From Muribaculum sp. (GTDB taxonomy: Bacteria > Bacteroidota > Bacteroidia > Bacteroidales > Muribaculaceae), in contig NZ_JAIDKI010000244.1 of the NCBI RefSeq assembly GCF_029051885.1, forward strand, positions 1-55,992: a DNA stretch of 55,992 nucleotides. The letters run 5' to 3'. Positions 39,306 to 48,990 of this stretch are shown here, in pieces. Numbering within the stretch: position 1 is the first letter of the stretch; each line of letters starts with the position of its first letter. A program made the position numbers and the translations under genes. The notes beneath the pieces are model-generated. The model ran no database searches. It had not been told where the DNA came from and was given only the letters and a program-made list of their open reading frames with translations.

Positions 39306-40871
39306 CTACTTGTGAGGATAGTCGATAGTATAGTGCAGACCGCGCGATTCCTTGCGTTCCATGGCCTGGCGCATAATAAGATAGCCAACGTTGATTATAT
39401 TGCGCAGCTCGCATATCTCGCGCGAGGCTTTGGAGCACTTAAACAGTCGTTCGGTCTCCTCATAGAGTATGTCGAGACGATTCCATGCACGCTTCAGGCG
39501 GAGGTCCGAACGTACAATACCCACGTAGGCCGACATTATCTGTCCTACTTCCTTGATGCTCTGGGTTATCAATACCATCTCTTCGTTGTGGCGCGTGCCT
39601 TCATCGTTCCATTCAGGCACGTCGGTACGGTATGAGTAGCCATCCTTTACCGACATCGCATGTCGGGCGGCAGCATCGGCATATACCACAGCTTCTATCA
39701 GCGAGTTGGACGCCAGACGGTTGCCGCCGTGGAGTCCTGTGCATGAACATTCACCCACTGCATACAGGCGCCCTATCGACGACTCTCCGTTGGTGTCTAC
39801 CTTTATGCCTCCACACAGGTAATGGGCCGCAGGAGCCACCGGTATATAGTCCTTGGTAATATCTATGCCGAGCGACAGACATTTTGCGTATATGTTGGGA
39901 AAATGGTGGCGGGTCTCCTCAGGGTCTTTATGTGTGACGTCAAGATAGACGTGGTCGTCGCCATTGAGTTTCATCTCCGAATCGATGGCGCGGGCCACTA
40001 TGTCGCGTGGAGCAAGCGACAGGCGCGGGTCATATTTCTGCATGAATTCCTCACCCTTGAGATTGCGGAGCACGGCTCCATAGCCGCGCATTGCCTCGGT
40101 GATGAGAAATGATGGACGGTCGCCCGGATGATACAGTGCGGTTGGATGAAACTGTATGAACTCCATGTCCTTGACCGTTCCTTTGGCGCGATATACCATC
40201 GCTATGCCGTCGCCGGTGGCTACAAGCGGATTTGTAGTGGTAGTGTAGACGGCTCCCACTCCTCCTGTAGCCATGAGAGTGACACGTGATAGGAATGTGT
40301 CTACTTTGCCTGTCGCAGGATTAAGCACGTAGGCACCGTAGCATGTGATGTCGGGGGTACGCCGTGTGACAATCTTGCCCAGATGGTGCTGGGTGATGAT
40401 TTCAATAGCGAAGTGGTCCTCAAATATGTCGATGTTGGGGTTGGCTTTTACAGCCTCGATAAGCGATTGCTGTATCTCGGCGCCGGTGTTGTCGGCATGG
40501 TGCAGTATGCGGAATTCGCAGTGTCCGCCTTCACGGTGAAGGTCGAAACTGCCATCCTCTTTCTTGTCGAAGTCGACGCCCCAGCCTATGAGTTCGCGTA
40601 TCTGGGCCGGAGCTTCTGTCACTACTTTTTTCACGGCTTCTGGATCGGACAGCCAGTCGCCGGCAATCATTGTATCGTTTATGTGCTTGTCGAAGTCGTC
40701 GACTTCAAGATTGGTCACTGACGCCACACCGCCTTGGGCGAAGTAGGTGTTGGCTTCCTCAAGTCTGGTCTTGCATATCAGCGCCACGCGGCCTGTAGCG
40801 GCCACTTTCAGCGCGAAGCTCATTCCGGCGATGCCAGAGCCAATCACCAGATAGTCATATTCGTAGGTCAT
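39306..40871 (-). CDS. nadB: L-aspartate oxidase
   Basis: YLVIGSGIAGMSFALKVA...TYFAQGGVASV...AAHYLCGGIKVDTNGESSIGRLYAVGECSCTGLHGGNRLASNSLIEAVVYA. Confidence 0.95.
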   Translation of the reverse strand: MTYEYDYLVIGSGIAGMSFALKVAATGRVALICKTRLEEANTYFAQGGVASVTNLEVDDFDKHINDTMIAGDWLSDPEAVKKVVTEAPAQIRELIGWGVDFDKKEDGSFDLHREGGHCEFRILHHADNTGAEIQQSLIEAVKANPNIDIFEDHFAIEIITQHHLGKIVTRRTPDITCYGAYVLNPATGKVDTFLSRVTLMATGGVGAVYTTTTNPLVATGDGIAMVYRAKGTVKDMEFIQFHPTALYHPGDRPSFLITEAMRGYGAVLRNLKGEEFMQKYDPRLSLAPRDIVARAIDSEMKLNGDDHVYLDVTHKDPEETRHHFPNIYAKCLSLGIDITKDYIPVAPAAHYLCGGIKVDTNGESSIGRLYAVGECSCTGLHGGNRLASNSLIEAVVYADAAARHAMSVKDGYSYRTDVPEWNDEGTRHNEEMVLITQSIKEVGQIMSAYVGIVRSDLRLKRAWNRLDILYEETERLFKCSKASREICELRNIINVGYLIMRQAMERKESRGLHYTIDYPHK

Positions 40872-40999
40872 AGCGTAGAAATCCGGCTAATGATTAGTAG
40901 AAATTGCAATGGCAAAGATAGCGAAAATTCCACCCCGTTATCCTGTTGACTGGTATTTTTATGAAAGAACTCTATTTATTATGTTATTATTCTATTGAT

Positions 41000-42358
41000 T
41001 TATTGTTTGGAATGTGTTTGGCTGGTGATTGGTGGAAAGTATTCAACAACATGTCGTGTGAATACTTCGAGAGTGAAGTTTTTGTCATAAATATTTTTCC
41101 CATTTCTCCCGATTTCCTTGAGGGTTTCAGTGGGCATATTGATGATTGTTCGTATTACTTCGGCCAGAGCTTCGGGATTGTCAGCAGGAAATACCATGCC
41201 GCTTTCTCCTGTAGTTATAAGTGCGGCTGTTCCTGTTGCGTCAGAAGTAGCTACCGGGATATTTTGCTGGAAGGCTTCCGTGCAGACAATGGGCATTGGG
41301 TCGTCGATTGACGGGCATATCAGAGCCTGCATCTGTCCCATTATTTTAAGTAGTTCTTCGTGGGATTTCTCTCCCCACCATTTTACGGTATCCGGAGCAT
41401 TGTTAATTTCTTTACGAGTATTGTTTTCGCAACATCCGCCAATGAGATGCACCTTTATGCGCTGCTGTTCGATATCAGTGAGCATATCGACAGCCTTAAG
41501 AAGGGTATTGGTGCCTTTACGATGTCCCATCATACCGGACATCATGATATGGATTTTATCGGCCTCCAATGTTACCGGCTTGATTTTGCATAGAGCGTCA
41601 GCGTCTATTGGTGGTATTCCATAAAGAAATATGCTAGAGTCGATATTACCATGTGTATATGTATCGAACATCTTTTTGGCGTGTTCGCCTACAATCCATA
41701 TTTTTTTTGCATTGTTTAATGCTGATATAATTTTGTCTCTGTTACTGCGCAGATAACGATAGCTAATACCTGCTTCATGAATCCATATGAAAGAATTGCT
41801 TCGATTGATGAAATCATTGAGTATGTCTACTGAAACTATGGTATTGTATATGACAGTAGAATACCGATTTATCAGTTTAGCTACAACGTCTCTTTCTGCC
41901 TTGTACAGAGTATTTGGCACATATGGATTCACTAATTCCGATTCGGTAATCATTACTGGTATGCCATGTCTATTAGCTTCTTGTGTTAATGGACCCTCGG
42001 ATAACGACAGTATCGCTGGGGAATAGCCGAGCGATTTTAATGTAATAGCAAAGGTAAGAAGTGCGCGTGGTGCTCCTGTAAGAGTCATTTCATGAGAAAT
42101 AAGCAGAATCTCTTTGGAAGATGCAGGAGACTCAAACATAGCTAATATTGCAGGGTTTTCGGCTAATAACAGTCTGCGGGTCTTAGGTATGACGTGTTTT
42201 ATATTTCTGTGAAAAATCTTTTTTAGATGTAATGAGACGACTTTTGAAATAGGGGCACCATTACGCTTATATTCACTGATAGCTGAATTAATGTCGCTAT
42301 CAGTGTAAAAGCCGTTGTGTATTGCTTTGGAGATATTTCGAAATGTCGATTTACTCAT
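41000..42358 (-). CDS. Glycosyltransferase family 4
   Basis: ILLISHEMTLTGAPRALLTFA...GMMGHRKGTNTLLKAVDML...CPSIDDPMPIVCTEAFQQNIPVATSDATG. Confidence 0.88.
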   Translation of the reverse strand: MSKSTFRNISKAIHNGFYTDSDINSAISEYKRNGAPISKVVSLHLKKIFHRNIKHVIPKTRRLLLAENPAILAMFESPASSKEILLISHEMTLTGAPRALLTFAITLKSLGYSPAILSLSEGPLTQEANRHGIPVMITESELVNPYVPNTLYKAERDVVAKLINRYSTVIYNTIVSVDILNDFINRSNSFIWIHEAGISYRYLRSNRDKIISALNNAKKIWIVGEHAKKMFDTYTHGNIDSSIFLYGIPPIDADALCKIKPVTLEADKIHIMMSGMMGHRKGTNTLLKAVDMLTDIEQQRIKVHLIGGCCENNTRKEINNAPDTVKWWGEKSHEELLKIMGQMQALICPSIDDPMPIVCTEAFQQNIPVATSDATGTAALITTGESGMVFPADNPEALAEVIRTIINMPTETLKEIGRNGKNIYDKNFTLEVFTRHVVEYFPPITSQTHSKQ

Positions 42359-43332
42359 AATCGGTCTTTTTTCTTTGTAATAAGCCCTGGGATAACGTGC
42401 ACCAGCGCACGGTTTATGCGTTCGATACGGTAAGTATTATTGGACGAGCCAAGCGTATCATTCATTATCTGAAGAATTTTTTTCTTCTCTTCAGGTACAT
42501 ATTGCGGAGCACGTTTGATTTCCTTTATATACTGTCCGCGGCATATTGTTCTACGATATATTCCTACGGGAAAATGTGACTCCACATACTTCATGACAAT
42601 GAAGTCCTCGATGAGTCGGTTGCCGTTGTTATTGCCTCTTGATGTAGCACTCCCCGTGTGTATTCTGAAATAGTTGAGCTTTTCGTAAATCTCGATTACT
42701 TTACCTTTTGCTACCATTTTTATCCAGAACAACCAGTCACCGGAGTTGCGCATTGTTATTGAGTCATCAAGCATTGACGGTGTATATGCATCTTTACGGA
42801 ATAGGGTCATAGATGCATTATAGATGTAATTGTTCCAATAAAGTGAATGTATGATATACTTTTCCCCGTCAAATATACGTATGCCACCATTCATTTTATA
42901 AGGCCAGTATTTCCAGTTGTCGACATCATATGGTTTAGGTTTACCTTCCGAGTCAATTGCGGTAGACCCTGTAAATGCTACTGTGGCATCTGGATTATTT
43001 TCGAGAGTATTTACAGTTGTTTCAAGAAATGTAGGCTCAGCCAGATCGTCAGCTTCAGCAATCCAAATATATTTTCCTTTGGCATGGCTGATGCCTTTGC
43101 GCCATTGTCTGAATGTGGAGCCTGAATTCTCACGATTGAGTTCTATATATGCTATCTTCGGATGATTACGATATGATTCAATAACCTCGAGGGAGTTGTC
43201 TGTTGAACAGTCATCAAGCAGTATAACCTCATAGTCCTGGAATGTTTGCCTGAATATGGAGTCCATACGCTCCGGAAGATACTGAGCGTAGTTGTAATTG
43301 GGTACAATAACGGAAACAAGAGGGTGTGACAT
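42355..43332 (-). CDS. Glycosyltransferase family 2
   Basis: VSVIVPNYNYAQYLPERMDSIFRQTFQDYEVILLDDCSTDNS...IAEADDLAEPTFLE. Confidence 0.93.
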   Translation of the reverse strand: MSHPLVSVIVPNYNYAQYLPERMDSIFRQTFQDYEVILLDDCSTDNSLEVIESYRNHPKIAYIELNRENSGSTFRQWRKGISHAKGKYIWIAEADDLAEPTFLETTVNTLENNPDATVAFTGSTAIDSEGKPKPYDVDNWKYWPYKMNGGIRIFDGEKYIIHSLYWNNYIYNASMTLFRKDAYTPSMLDDSITMRNSGDWLFWIKMVAKGKVIEIYEKLNYFRIHTGSATSRGNNNGNRLIEDFIVMKYVESHFPVGIYRRTICRGQYIKEIKRAPQYVPEEKKKILQIMNDTLGSSNNTYRIERINRALVHVIPGLITKKKDRL

Positions 43333-43522
43333 AGTTCAAACTGTTCGTTAACTAAAGTATTAATTAGTCTGTTAGTAAATATATTAACAAACGGCATTGA
43401 GATAAATGTTCTGTTTGCAGCGTAATTATCGGACAAAGGTATGCAATTTTATTGTAACAGAGCATATTTTGTAGGAGTTATCGGAATGCTTGTATAACTC
43501 CAGGTTGATAATTAGCTACGAG

Positions 43523-44524
43523 TCAGAGTCGGTCGCGGTGCTGTGTGAGAATCAGTGGGCATATGGCGGCGGCAGCCTTGTTAAGGCGCTCGAGGCGGTA
43601 GTCAGTCATGTTTGCTCCAAACTCTGAGTGTATGGCATTAATTATCTCAAGGCGAGTTGAAGGGGAGTATTGTGGGGCCTTTATTACAGACTTTATAAGG
43701 CGTCCAATTCTCAGACGCCGTCGGTATGAACCTATATTGAAGTTGTCGTTAATGTATTTTAGTACGACAATTTCCTCAAAACGTATTTTCCCTGAGCGGT
43801 CGCCCTCAACCGTGGTGCTTGTACTGTGGCGTCGAAAGCGGTTGAGTTTTTCATATACCTCTATTACATTGCCAAGCGATGCAAGTTTTGTCCAGAACAT
43901 CCAGTCACCGGCGTTGCGCATGGTTATGCTTTCGGCAAGTAGAGAGGGGGAGTATGCGTTGCGGCGAAACAGGGCCATACTGGCATTGTAGATATAATTT
44001 TTCCAAAATAGGTTGTGGATAATATACTCTCTTCCGTCAAATGCGTTCCATCCTCTGCGGGTTTTGGCTCCGCGCCATTTGTCCCAGTCTTTACCGGATG
44101 GATTGCCGTTTTCGTCGATGATTACAGAGCCGGTAAACGCAACTACAGCCTGAGGATTGGCTTCGAGTGCTGCTACGGTCTTTTCGAGGAATGTGGATTC
44201 AGCAAGGTCGTCGGTCTCAGCTATCCATATATATTTGCCTTGTGAATGTGATATGCCTTTTTCCCATTGGCGAAAGGGAGAGCCTGAATTTATGGTGTTT
44301 ATCTCAAAGTAGCTTACTTTTGGATTGCAACGGTACTTTTCAAGTTGCTGAACGGAGTTGTCTGTAGAGCAATCGTCGAGTAGGATTATTTCAAAGTTTT
44401 GAAACGTCTGGTTAAGAATAGATTCCATACGTGTGTCAATATAACGGCCGTAATTGTAGTTAGGCACGATTATTGACACTACAGGTGTATTATTTTTATT
44501 ATCGATTATAGGAATGTGATTCAT
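43523..44524 (-). CDS. Glycosyltransferase family 2 (paralog of 42355-43332)
   Basis: VSIIVPNYNYGRYIDTRMESILNQTFQNFEIILLDDCSTDNS...IAETDDLAESTFLE; collinear with its neighbour along the full length. Confidence 0.93.
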   Translation of the reverse strand: MNHIPIIDNKNNTPVVSIIVPNYNYGRYIDTRMESILNQTFQNFEIILLDDCSTDNSVQQLEKYRCNPKVSYFEINTINSGSPFRQWEKGISHSQGKYIWIAETDDLAESTFLEKTVAALEANPQAVVAFTGSVIIDENGNPSGKDWDKWRGAKTRRGWNAFDGREYIIHNLFWKNYIYNASMALFRRNAYSPSLLAESITMRNAGDWMFWTKLASLGNVIEVYEKLNRFRRHSTSTTVEGDRSGKIRFEEIVVLKYINDNFNIGSYRRRLRIGRLIKSVIKAPQYSPSTRLEIINAIHSEFGANMTDYRLERLNKAAAAICPLILTQHRDRL

Positions 44525-45450
44525 AACTTTCCGTTAAATTTTTGTTTGCGGTATCCGTTGCGTAGGCCGAGCATGTCCTGCAGAGGAAATGTAAGGCGGT
44601 TGAGGGTAAATCCGATATGTTTCTCCGGCCTCATTCCTTTCCATGGCGACATATCGGTATATTTTTCCCACATGGGTTTATACGGATTGATGCATTTTTC
44701 CTGCCAGGGTTTGTGTTTGCCTGCGAAGTGGATGATTGCAGGCTGCTTCATCTCCCGGTCAATTGTGGATTCTGATGACGGAAGGGTGTGGCGGCGGCGG
44801 CGCAGCATTCCTTCCTGCATGTTCCAGCGGTGGGGCAGGTAGGTGACTTCTTCTGACAATACTGCGTTGAGCAGATCCTGGTCATGTGCTACGATGCGTG
44901 TGCGGTATTGCTCCATCCATGTCATCAGACGCTCCATTACGTTGTGTCTGCGCCAATAGTCGAGATTTATCAGCAGCACTCCGGCATTGAAGTAAAGATA
45001 GCTTTCCGGCATTCCGAGACGGCGGTGCTTGTCGGTAAACGAACTGTTCATGTCCTCTACAGCAGCGAGTGCATAGCCGGATATATCGGTATCCCATAGC
45101 GGTCGCAGGGAGCCGAGCACAAGCAGGTCACAGTCTACGTAGATTGCTTTTTTTATGTCGGAAGGTAGGATTTCTGTGAGAAAGCATCTGAAATATGTCG
45201 ACAGGCTTATATAGTCGTTGTCAAAGTGGGGCAGCTCTTTTACAAGACTGTCCCCTACGATGTAAAATTTTATACCGGCGCCGAATGTATCTTCCACAAT
45301 ACCGCGAAGTGTCTCCATATTGTCGGTCGACAGCGTGGCTGCCACTATATGGATATTTACCTCATTGTCGCGGTTGTTGTCGAGCAGCGAGGTAAGCATT
45401 ATGCCGCAGTATGGTACGTAGCGGTCGTCGATGTTACATACAATGTCCAT
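44521..45450 (-). CDS. Glycosyltransferase family 8
   Basis: MDIVCNIDDRYVPYCGIMLTSLLDNN...KAIYVDCDLLVLGSL...YFNAGVLLINLDYWR...HDQDLLNAVL...HFAGKHKPW. Confidence 0.93.
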   Translation of the reverse strand: MDIVCNIDDRYVPYCGIMLTSLLDNNRDNEVNIHIVAATLSTDNMETLRGIVEDTFGAGIKFYIVGDSLVKELPHFDNDYISLSTYFRCFLTEILPSDIKKAIYVDCDLLVLGSLRPLWDTDISGYALAAVEDMNSSFTDKHRRLGMPESYLYFNAGVLLINLDYWRRHNVMERLMTWMEQYRTRIVAHDQDLLNAVLSEEVTYLPHRWNMQEGMLRRRRHTLPSSESTIDREMKQPAIIHFAGKHKPWQEKCINPYKPMWEKYTDMSPWKGMRPEKHIGFTLNRLTFPLQDMLGLRNGYRKQKFNGKL

Positions 45451-45512
45451 GATGGAAGATAATTGGGCTATTTATGCGTTTTGCTTAGTTCATTGAATTA
45501 TAGCATTCGGCA

Positions 45513-45605
45513 TCAGTCCGTATTGCTCTTTGGGGATGTCAGCATCACTCCGCAATATTTTACGAAGTTGTGGTCAATATTACAGATAATGTCAATAGTA
45601 GCCAT
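45513..45605 (-). pseudogene. Truncated GT8 5' fragment (30 codons)
   Basis: Minus-strand translation from 45605: MATIDIICNIDHNFVKYCGVMLTSPKSNTD*, matching MDIVCNIDDRYVPYCGIMLTS of the adjacent GT8. Confidence 0.85.
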
Positions 45606-45853
45606 AACACACAGACTATAAGGAAATAGATTGATTCAGGATTGTGCTGAATTCTGTACTATTGCAAAAGTAGTAAAAATCATATACTTTTCCTCATTTT
45701 GAATAGACATAAGTCAAGTTATTGATGTTTTATCGTGGTGGCATATGCTTTATATGGTGCGGGTAATGCATTTATATGTTGTAAAACATATTATTAAGTT
45801 AAAATTATGTCGGGATTAAGTAGATTTTAAATCCTGTGTTAAGTCTGTCGGCC

Positions 45854-45861
45854 TAACTTTG
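45854..45861 (+). promoter_or_regulatory. Bacteroidetes -7 element (TAACTTTG) upstream of GH43
   Basis: Exact TAnnTTTG at 45854-45861; -33 element weak. Confidence 0.5.
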
Positions 45862-45905
45862 CCATCGAAAAGTTAATCGAAGCGAATATATTTAAAGTGG
45901 AAAAC

Positions 45906-45947
45906 GGGCTGCTGCAAATCATGATATTTTTGTGGCAGCCCATTTTT
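45906..45947 (+). terminator. Intrinsic terminator in the GH43 leader (attenuator or sRNA end)
   Basis: gggctgctgcaaa (45906-45918) pairs with tttgtggcagccc (45929-45941), 13 bp including 2 G-U, followed by ATTTTT; no upstream + strand ORF. Confidence 0.7.
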
Positions 45948-45963
45948 AAGACCGGTGAATTTA

Positions 45964-45985
45964 AAGTAACTCGGAACAGTTACTT
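45964..45985. repeat. Perfect dyad AAGTAACT-N6-AGTTACTT
   Basis: Read directly: aagtaact cggaac agttactt. Confidence 0.85.
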
Positions 45986-46032
45986 ATCTCACACTTGCAA
46001 TACTCGTCTAAACCATTCAAAAAAACATAATT

Positions 46033-48699
46033 ATGAGTCACTCTATCTGTAACCGTATTTTTTCGGTCGCGGCGTTGTACATCATGCTGCCGCTGACGGT
46101 GGCCTATGCTTTTGACATTCCTGATGACCAGCCGTATATCTATGATTATTACGACAATGGCGTTACCGCGGAGGAATATGTGGCCAATTATAAGGGCACG
46201 CCATATCGGAGCCATCTACTGAGCGCGTCGTCCGACTGCAAGATGCAGGCCGAGGATTTTGATAACGGTGGCAAGGATATCAGCTGGAATTTCATGAATA
46301 CAGGCTCCAACTCTTATCGTAAGGATATCGACGAAGTACGTATCAACAGAGGTGGCTCTGGATATGTGATAGGCAATGTAAGTGCCGGCGACTGGCTGTG
46401 CTATACGATTGAAGTGGCCGAAGCCGGTGAATATGAGTTGCAGATATGCATGAGTTCCGACAATGTGAAGGATTTGTTCTTTGAGATTGACGGAAAGGCT
46501 GCCGGAGAGATTGTTTCCGCTCCGGGCCATGGCTGGGACACCTATTCGATGGTTGTAAATCCCGGTATAATGCTTTCTCAGGGGAAGCATGTGCTTCGAT
46601 GGGTACCTTCCAATTCAATGAATATTGATTATTACGTGTGGCACCGCACGGGCGATTATGTTGAAAATACAGGCAACGGGCAGTATGATTTCAATTATCC
46701 GCGTCAATGGACCTATACGTCCAACCCTATGTTTACAGAGCTTACATCGCCAATGTTTGGTGTAGGATTTACATCTCCGCTGTACACAGCCGACCCGTCG
46801 GCACACGTGTGGAATGTAGACGGTAAGGAAGTGCTGTACGTGTATGCCTCGCATGACATGTCGCCCTCGCAGGGGTGCGACCATATGGACCGTTATCATA
46901 TTTTCTCTACAGAAGATATGATACACTGGACCGATCACGGCGAGGTAATGAATGCGGCGACATCCAACAGGTATACCGGCACTACCAACAACTACGGCGA
47001 GGAATATATGTGGGCGCCCGACTGTAATTACAATCCTGCCGACGGCCTTTATTATTTCATCTATCCTCACCGTATACGCATGAACGGAGAGGCCGTATGG
47101 CAGCATTTCCTTGCGACAAGCGAGAATCCGGCCGGTCCGTGGAAGTGTATCGGATATATCGACGGTATCCCATCGACAATAGACCCATGCCTCTTTGTGG
47201 ATGACGACGGAGAGGCCTATGTGTTCACTTCGGGCCGGGGTGGATGCTGGATGACGAAACTGAAGCGCGACAACTGGCTTGAGATGGAGGGAGAGAGCGT
47301 TATGCTGCTTGGTCCTGACGGTGATGTCGCAAGCGGTTTCCCGAGTTTTCATGAGGGGCCCTGGGTATTCAAGAAGGATGGCAGGTATTATCTTGTCTAT
47401 GCCGACGGTTATACTACGGTCAACCGCATGCAATACTCTGTCTCCGACAATATTGCCGGACCGTATACTCCCAAAGGTGTTTTTATGAATCCTATGGGGT
47501 GCAACACCACACACGGATCGGTTGTGGAGTTCAAGGGTAAGTGGTATACGTTCTATCATACTGCTGATTTCTCGGGGCATGGTGCATTGCGTTCGGTGTG
47601 CTACGACGAGCAGACATTTGATGATGAGGGAAATCTCAATCTTCTTCGCAACTTCGGAGAGCCGCATGGCGGGAAGGCCAGAGTGTTCAACGGCACAGAG
47701 CCGTTGACAATAAGTGCTGTAGAGTATAATGATGGTAAAGGCGGAAACGCGTATTACAAGCGTGATATGTCGGTACCCTCGCGCAGTGCCGATGGAGTCA
47801 ATCTTGACAATTTCGAATTTCTCCGTTTCTCACTCAATGTGGCTAAGTCCGGACGCTACGCCATGACTGTCGTGGCCGAGAATATCATGTCGGACAGCAG
47901 GATAGCAGTGGCTTTTGATGGAACCTGGAAGACTGCCGAGAGCGGTCGCGAACTCCCTCAGAAGAGTCTTACTGGCGACAGGCAGGAGCTTTACATATAT
48001 CCCATATCTCTTGAAGCGGGTGAGCATTATATCGAGTTGAGGGTGACTCGCGGAGCAATGAGACTATATGATTTCACATTATCGACAGGCGCCGCCTACA
48101 TACCCGGCGTCATCGAGGCCGAGGATCTTGAAGCCTCCGACTACAGATTTCAGGACAAAGGCGCATGGGAACGCAACTCAAAGGGATATCGTGATGATGT
48201 TCAGGTTGCTATAGATTCTCATTCCGACGGGTGGCACATAGGCTCTACCTCGACAGGCGATTACTACAAGTATAATTTCATCGCGAAAGAGGATGGTGTG
48301 TATACAGTCACGGCACGCCTCAGCGACGACCCTAAGGCATCAAGCCGGTTGCGTATGTATATCGACGATGAGGAGATTGATGACTGGAGTTTCTCGGGAC
48401 AGAGCGACTGGAATACGTATTTTAATCACGATGTAAAGGATGTAGAGATAGCCGAAGGGGCCCATGTGCTGAAATTCGAGGTGGTGCGCGGCCCGATGAA
48501 TATCGACCGGTTTACATTCACCCGTACCGGTGAGCTCTCCGGAATGGATGAAACCCGCTGGCAGCATCCGTCCGCGGAATTTGTGAGTGTATATTCTATA
48601 GACGGGCGCCCGGTAAGAGGCCGGGTTGCTGCCAAGTCGGCTCTTGACGGTCTTGACCGGGGGATATACATAGTAGGAGGTCGCAAGGTGGCCAAATAA
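46033..48699 (+). CDS. GH43-family glycoside hydrolase with CBM6-like modules
   Basis: NPMFTELTSPMFGVGFTSPLYTADPSAHVWNVDGKEVLYVYASHD...WAPDCNYNPADGLYYFIYPH...IDPCLFVDDDGEAYVF; CBM6-like EAEDLEASDYRFQDKG and RINRGGSGYVIGNVSAGDW. Confidence 0.9.
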   Translation: MSHSICNRIFSVAALYIMLPLTVAYAFDIPDDQPYIYDYYDNGVTAEEYVANYKGTPYRSHLLSASSDCKMQAEDFDNGGKDISWNFMNTGSNSYRKDIDEVRINRGGSGYVIGNVSAGDWLCYTIEVAEAGEYELQICMSSDNVKDLFFEIDGKAAGEIVSAPGHGWDTYSMVVNPGIMLSQGKHVLRWVPSNSMNIDYYVWHRTGDYVENTGNGQYDFNYPRQWTYTSNPMFTELTSPMFGVGFTSPLYTADPSAHVWNVDGKEVLYVYASHDMSPSQGCDHMDRYHIFSTEDMIHWTDHGEVMNAATSNRYTGTTNNYGEEYMWAPDCNYNPADGLYYFIYPHRIRMNGEAVWQHFLATSENPAGPWKCIGYIDGIPSTIDPCLFVDDDGEAYVFTSGRGGCWMTKLKRDNWLEMEGESVMLLGPDGDVASGFPSFHEGPWVFKKDGRYYLVYADGYTTVNRMQYSVSDNIAGPYTPKGVFMNPMGCNTTHGSVVEFKGKWYTFYHTADFSGHGALRSVCYDEQTFDDEGNLNLLRNFGEPHGGKARVFNGTEPLTISAVEYNDGKGGNAYYKRDMSVPSRSADGVNLDNFEFLRFSLNVAKSGRYAMTVVAENIMSDSRIAVAFDGTWKTAESGRELPQKSLTGDRQELYIYPISLEAGEHYIELRVTRGAMRLYDFTLSTGAAYIPGVIEAEDLEASDYRFQDKGAWERNSKGYRDDVQVAIDSHSDGWHIGSTSTGDYYKYNFIAKEDGVYTVTARLSDDPKASSRLRMYIDDEEIDDWSFSGQSDWNTYFNHDVKDVEIAEGAHVLKFEVVRGPMNIDRFTFTRTGELSGMDETRWQHPSAEFVSVYSIDGRPVRGRVAAKSALDGLDRGIYIVGGRKVAK

Positions 48700-48724
48700 C
48701 TGTTAGTTGGTTATATAAATATCG

Positions 48725-48750
48725 GGCGGGAGCATACTTTTGTGCTCCCG
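48725..48750 (+). terminator. Probable terminator of GH43
   Basis: cgggagca...tgctcccg stem followed by tcttc. Confidence 0.6.
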
Positions 48751-48855
48751 TCTTCATTATGGCTGGTAGAACAATTATGTTACAATTGGAAAAATTTGAG
48801 TACTTTTGCAACTGTTTGCGCTTTTCGTGCATCAAATAATGATGAATACTTTTAC

Positions 48856-48971
48856 TAAGTAACTGGTCGAAATTATTTAATGTTTATTTGAGTGAAGTTT
48901 TTTAGAAGATTTTGCCGGAGAGACATCGAAATAATCTGACCGGGAAACATAAAATTTAGAACAGTTACTTA
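48856..48971. repeat. 116-bp element with 10-bp terminal inverted repeats, related to the 137-324 element
   Basis: taagtaactg (48856-48865) and cagttactta (48962-48971); nested ggtc..attattt / aaataat..gacc; left end resembles that of the 188-bp element. Confidence 0.65.
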
Positions 48972-48990
48972 ACACAATTACAGTAATAAT

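Noticed and set aside
46615-47667. 350-aa minus ORF inside GH43
   Set aside because: Antisense shadow of a clear GH43 coding region with conserved catalytic-domain motifs.
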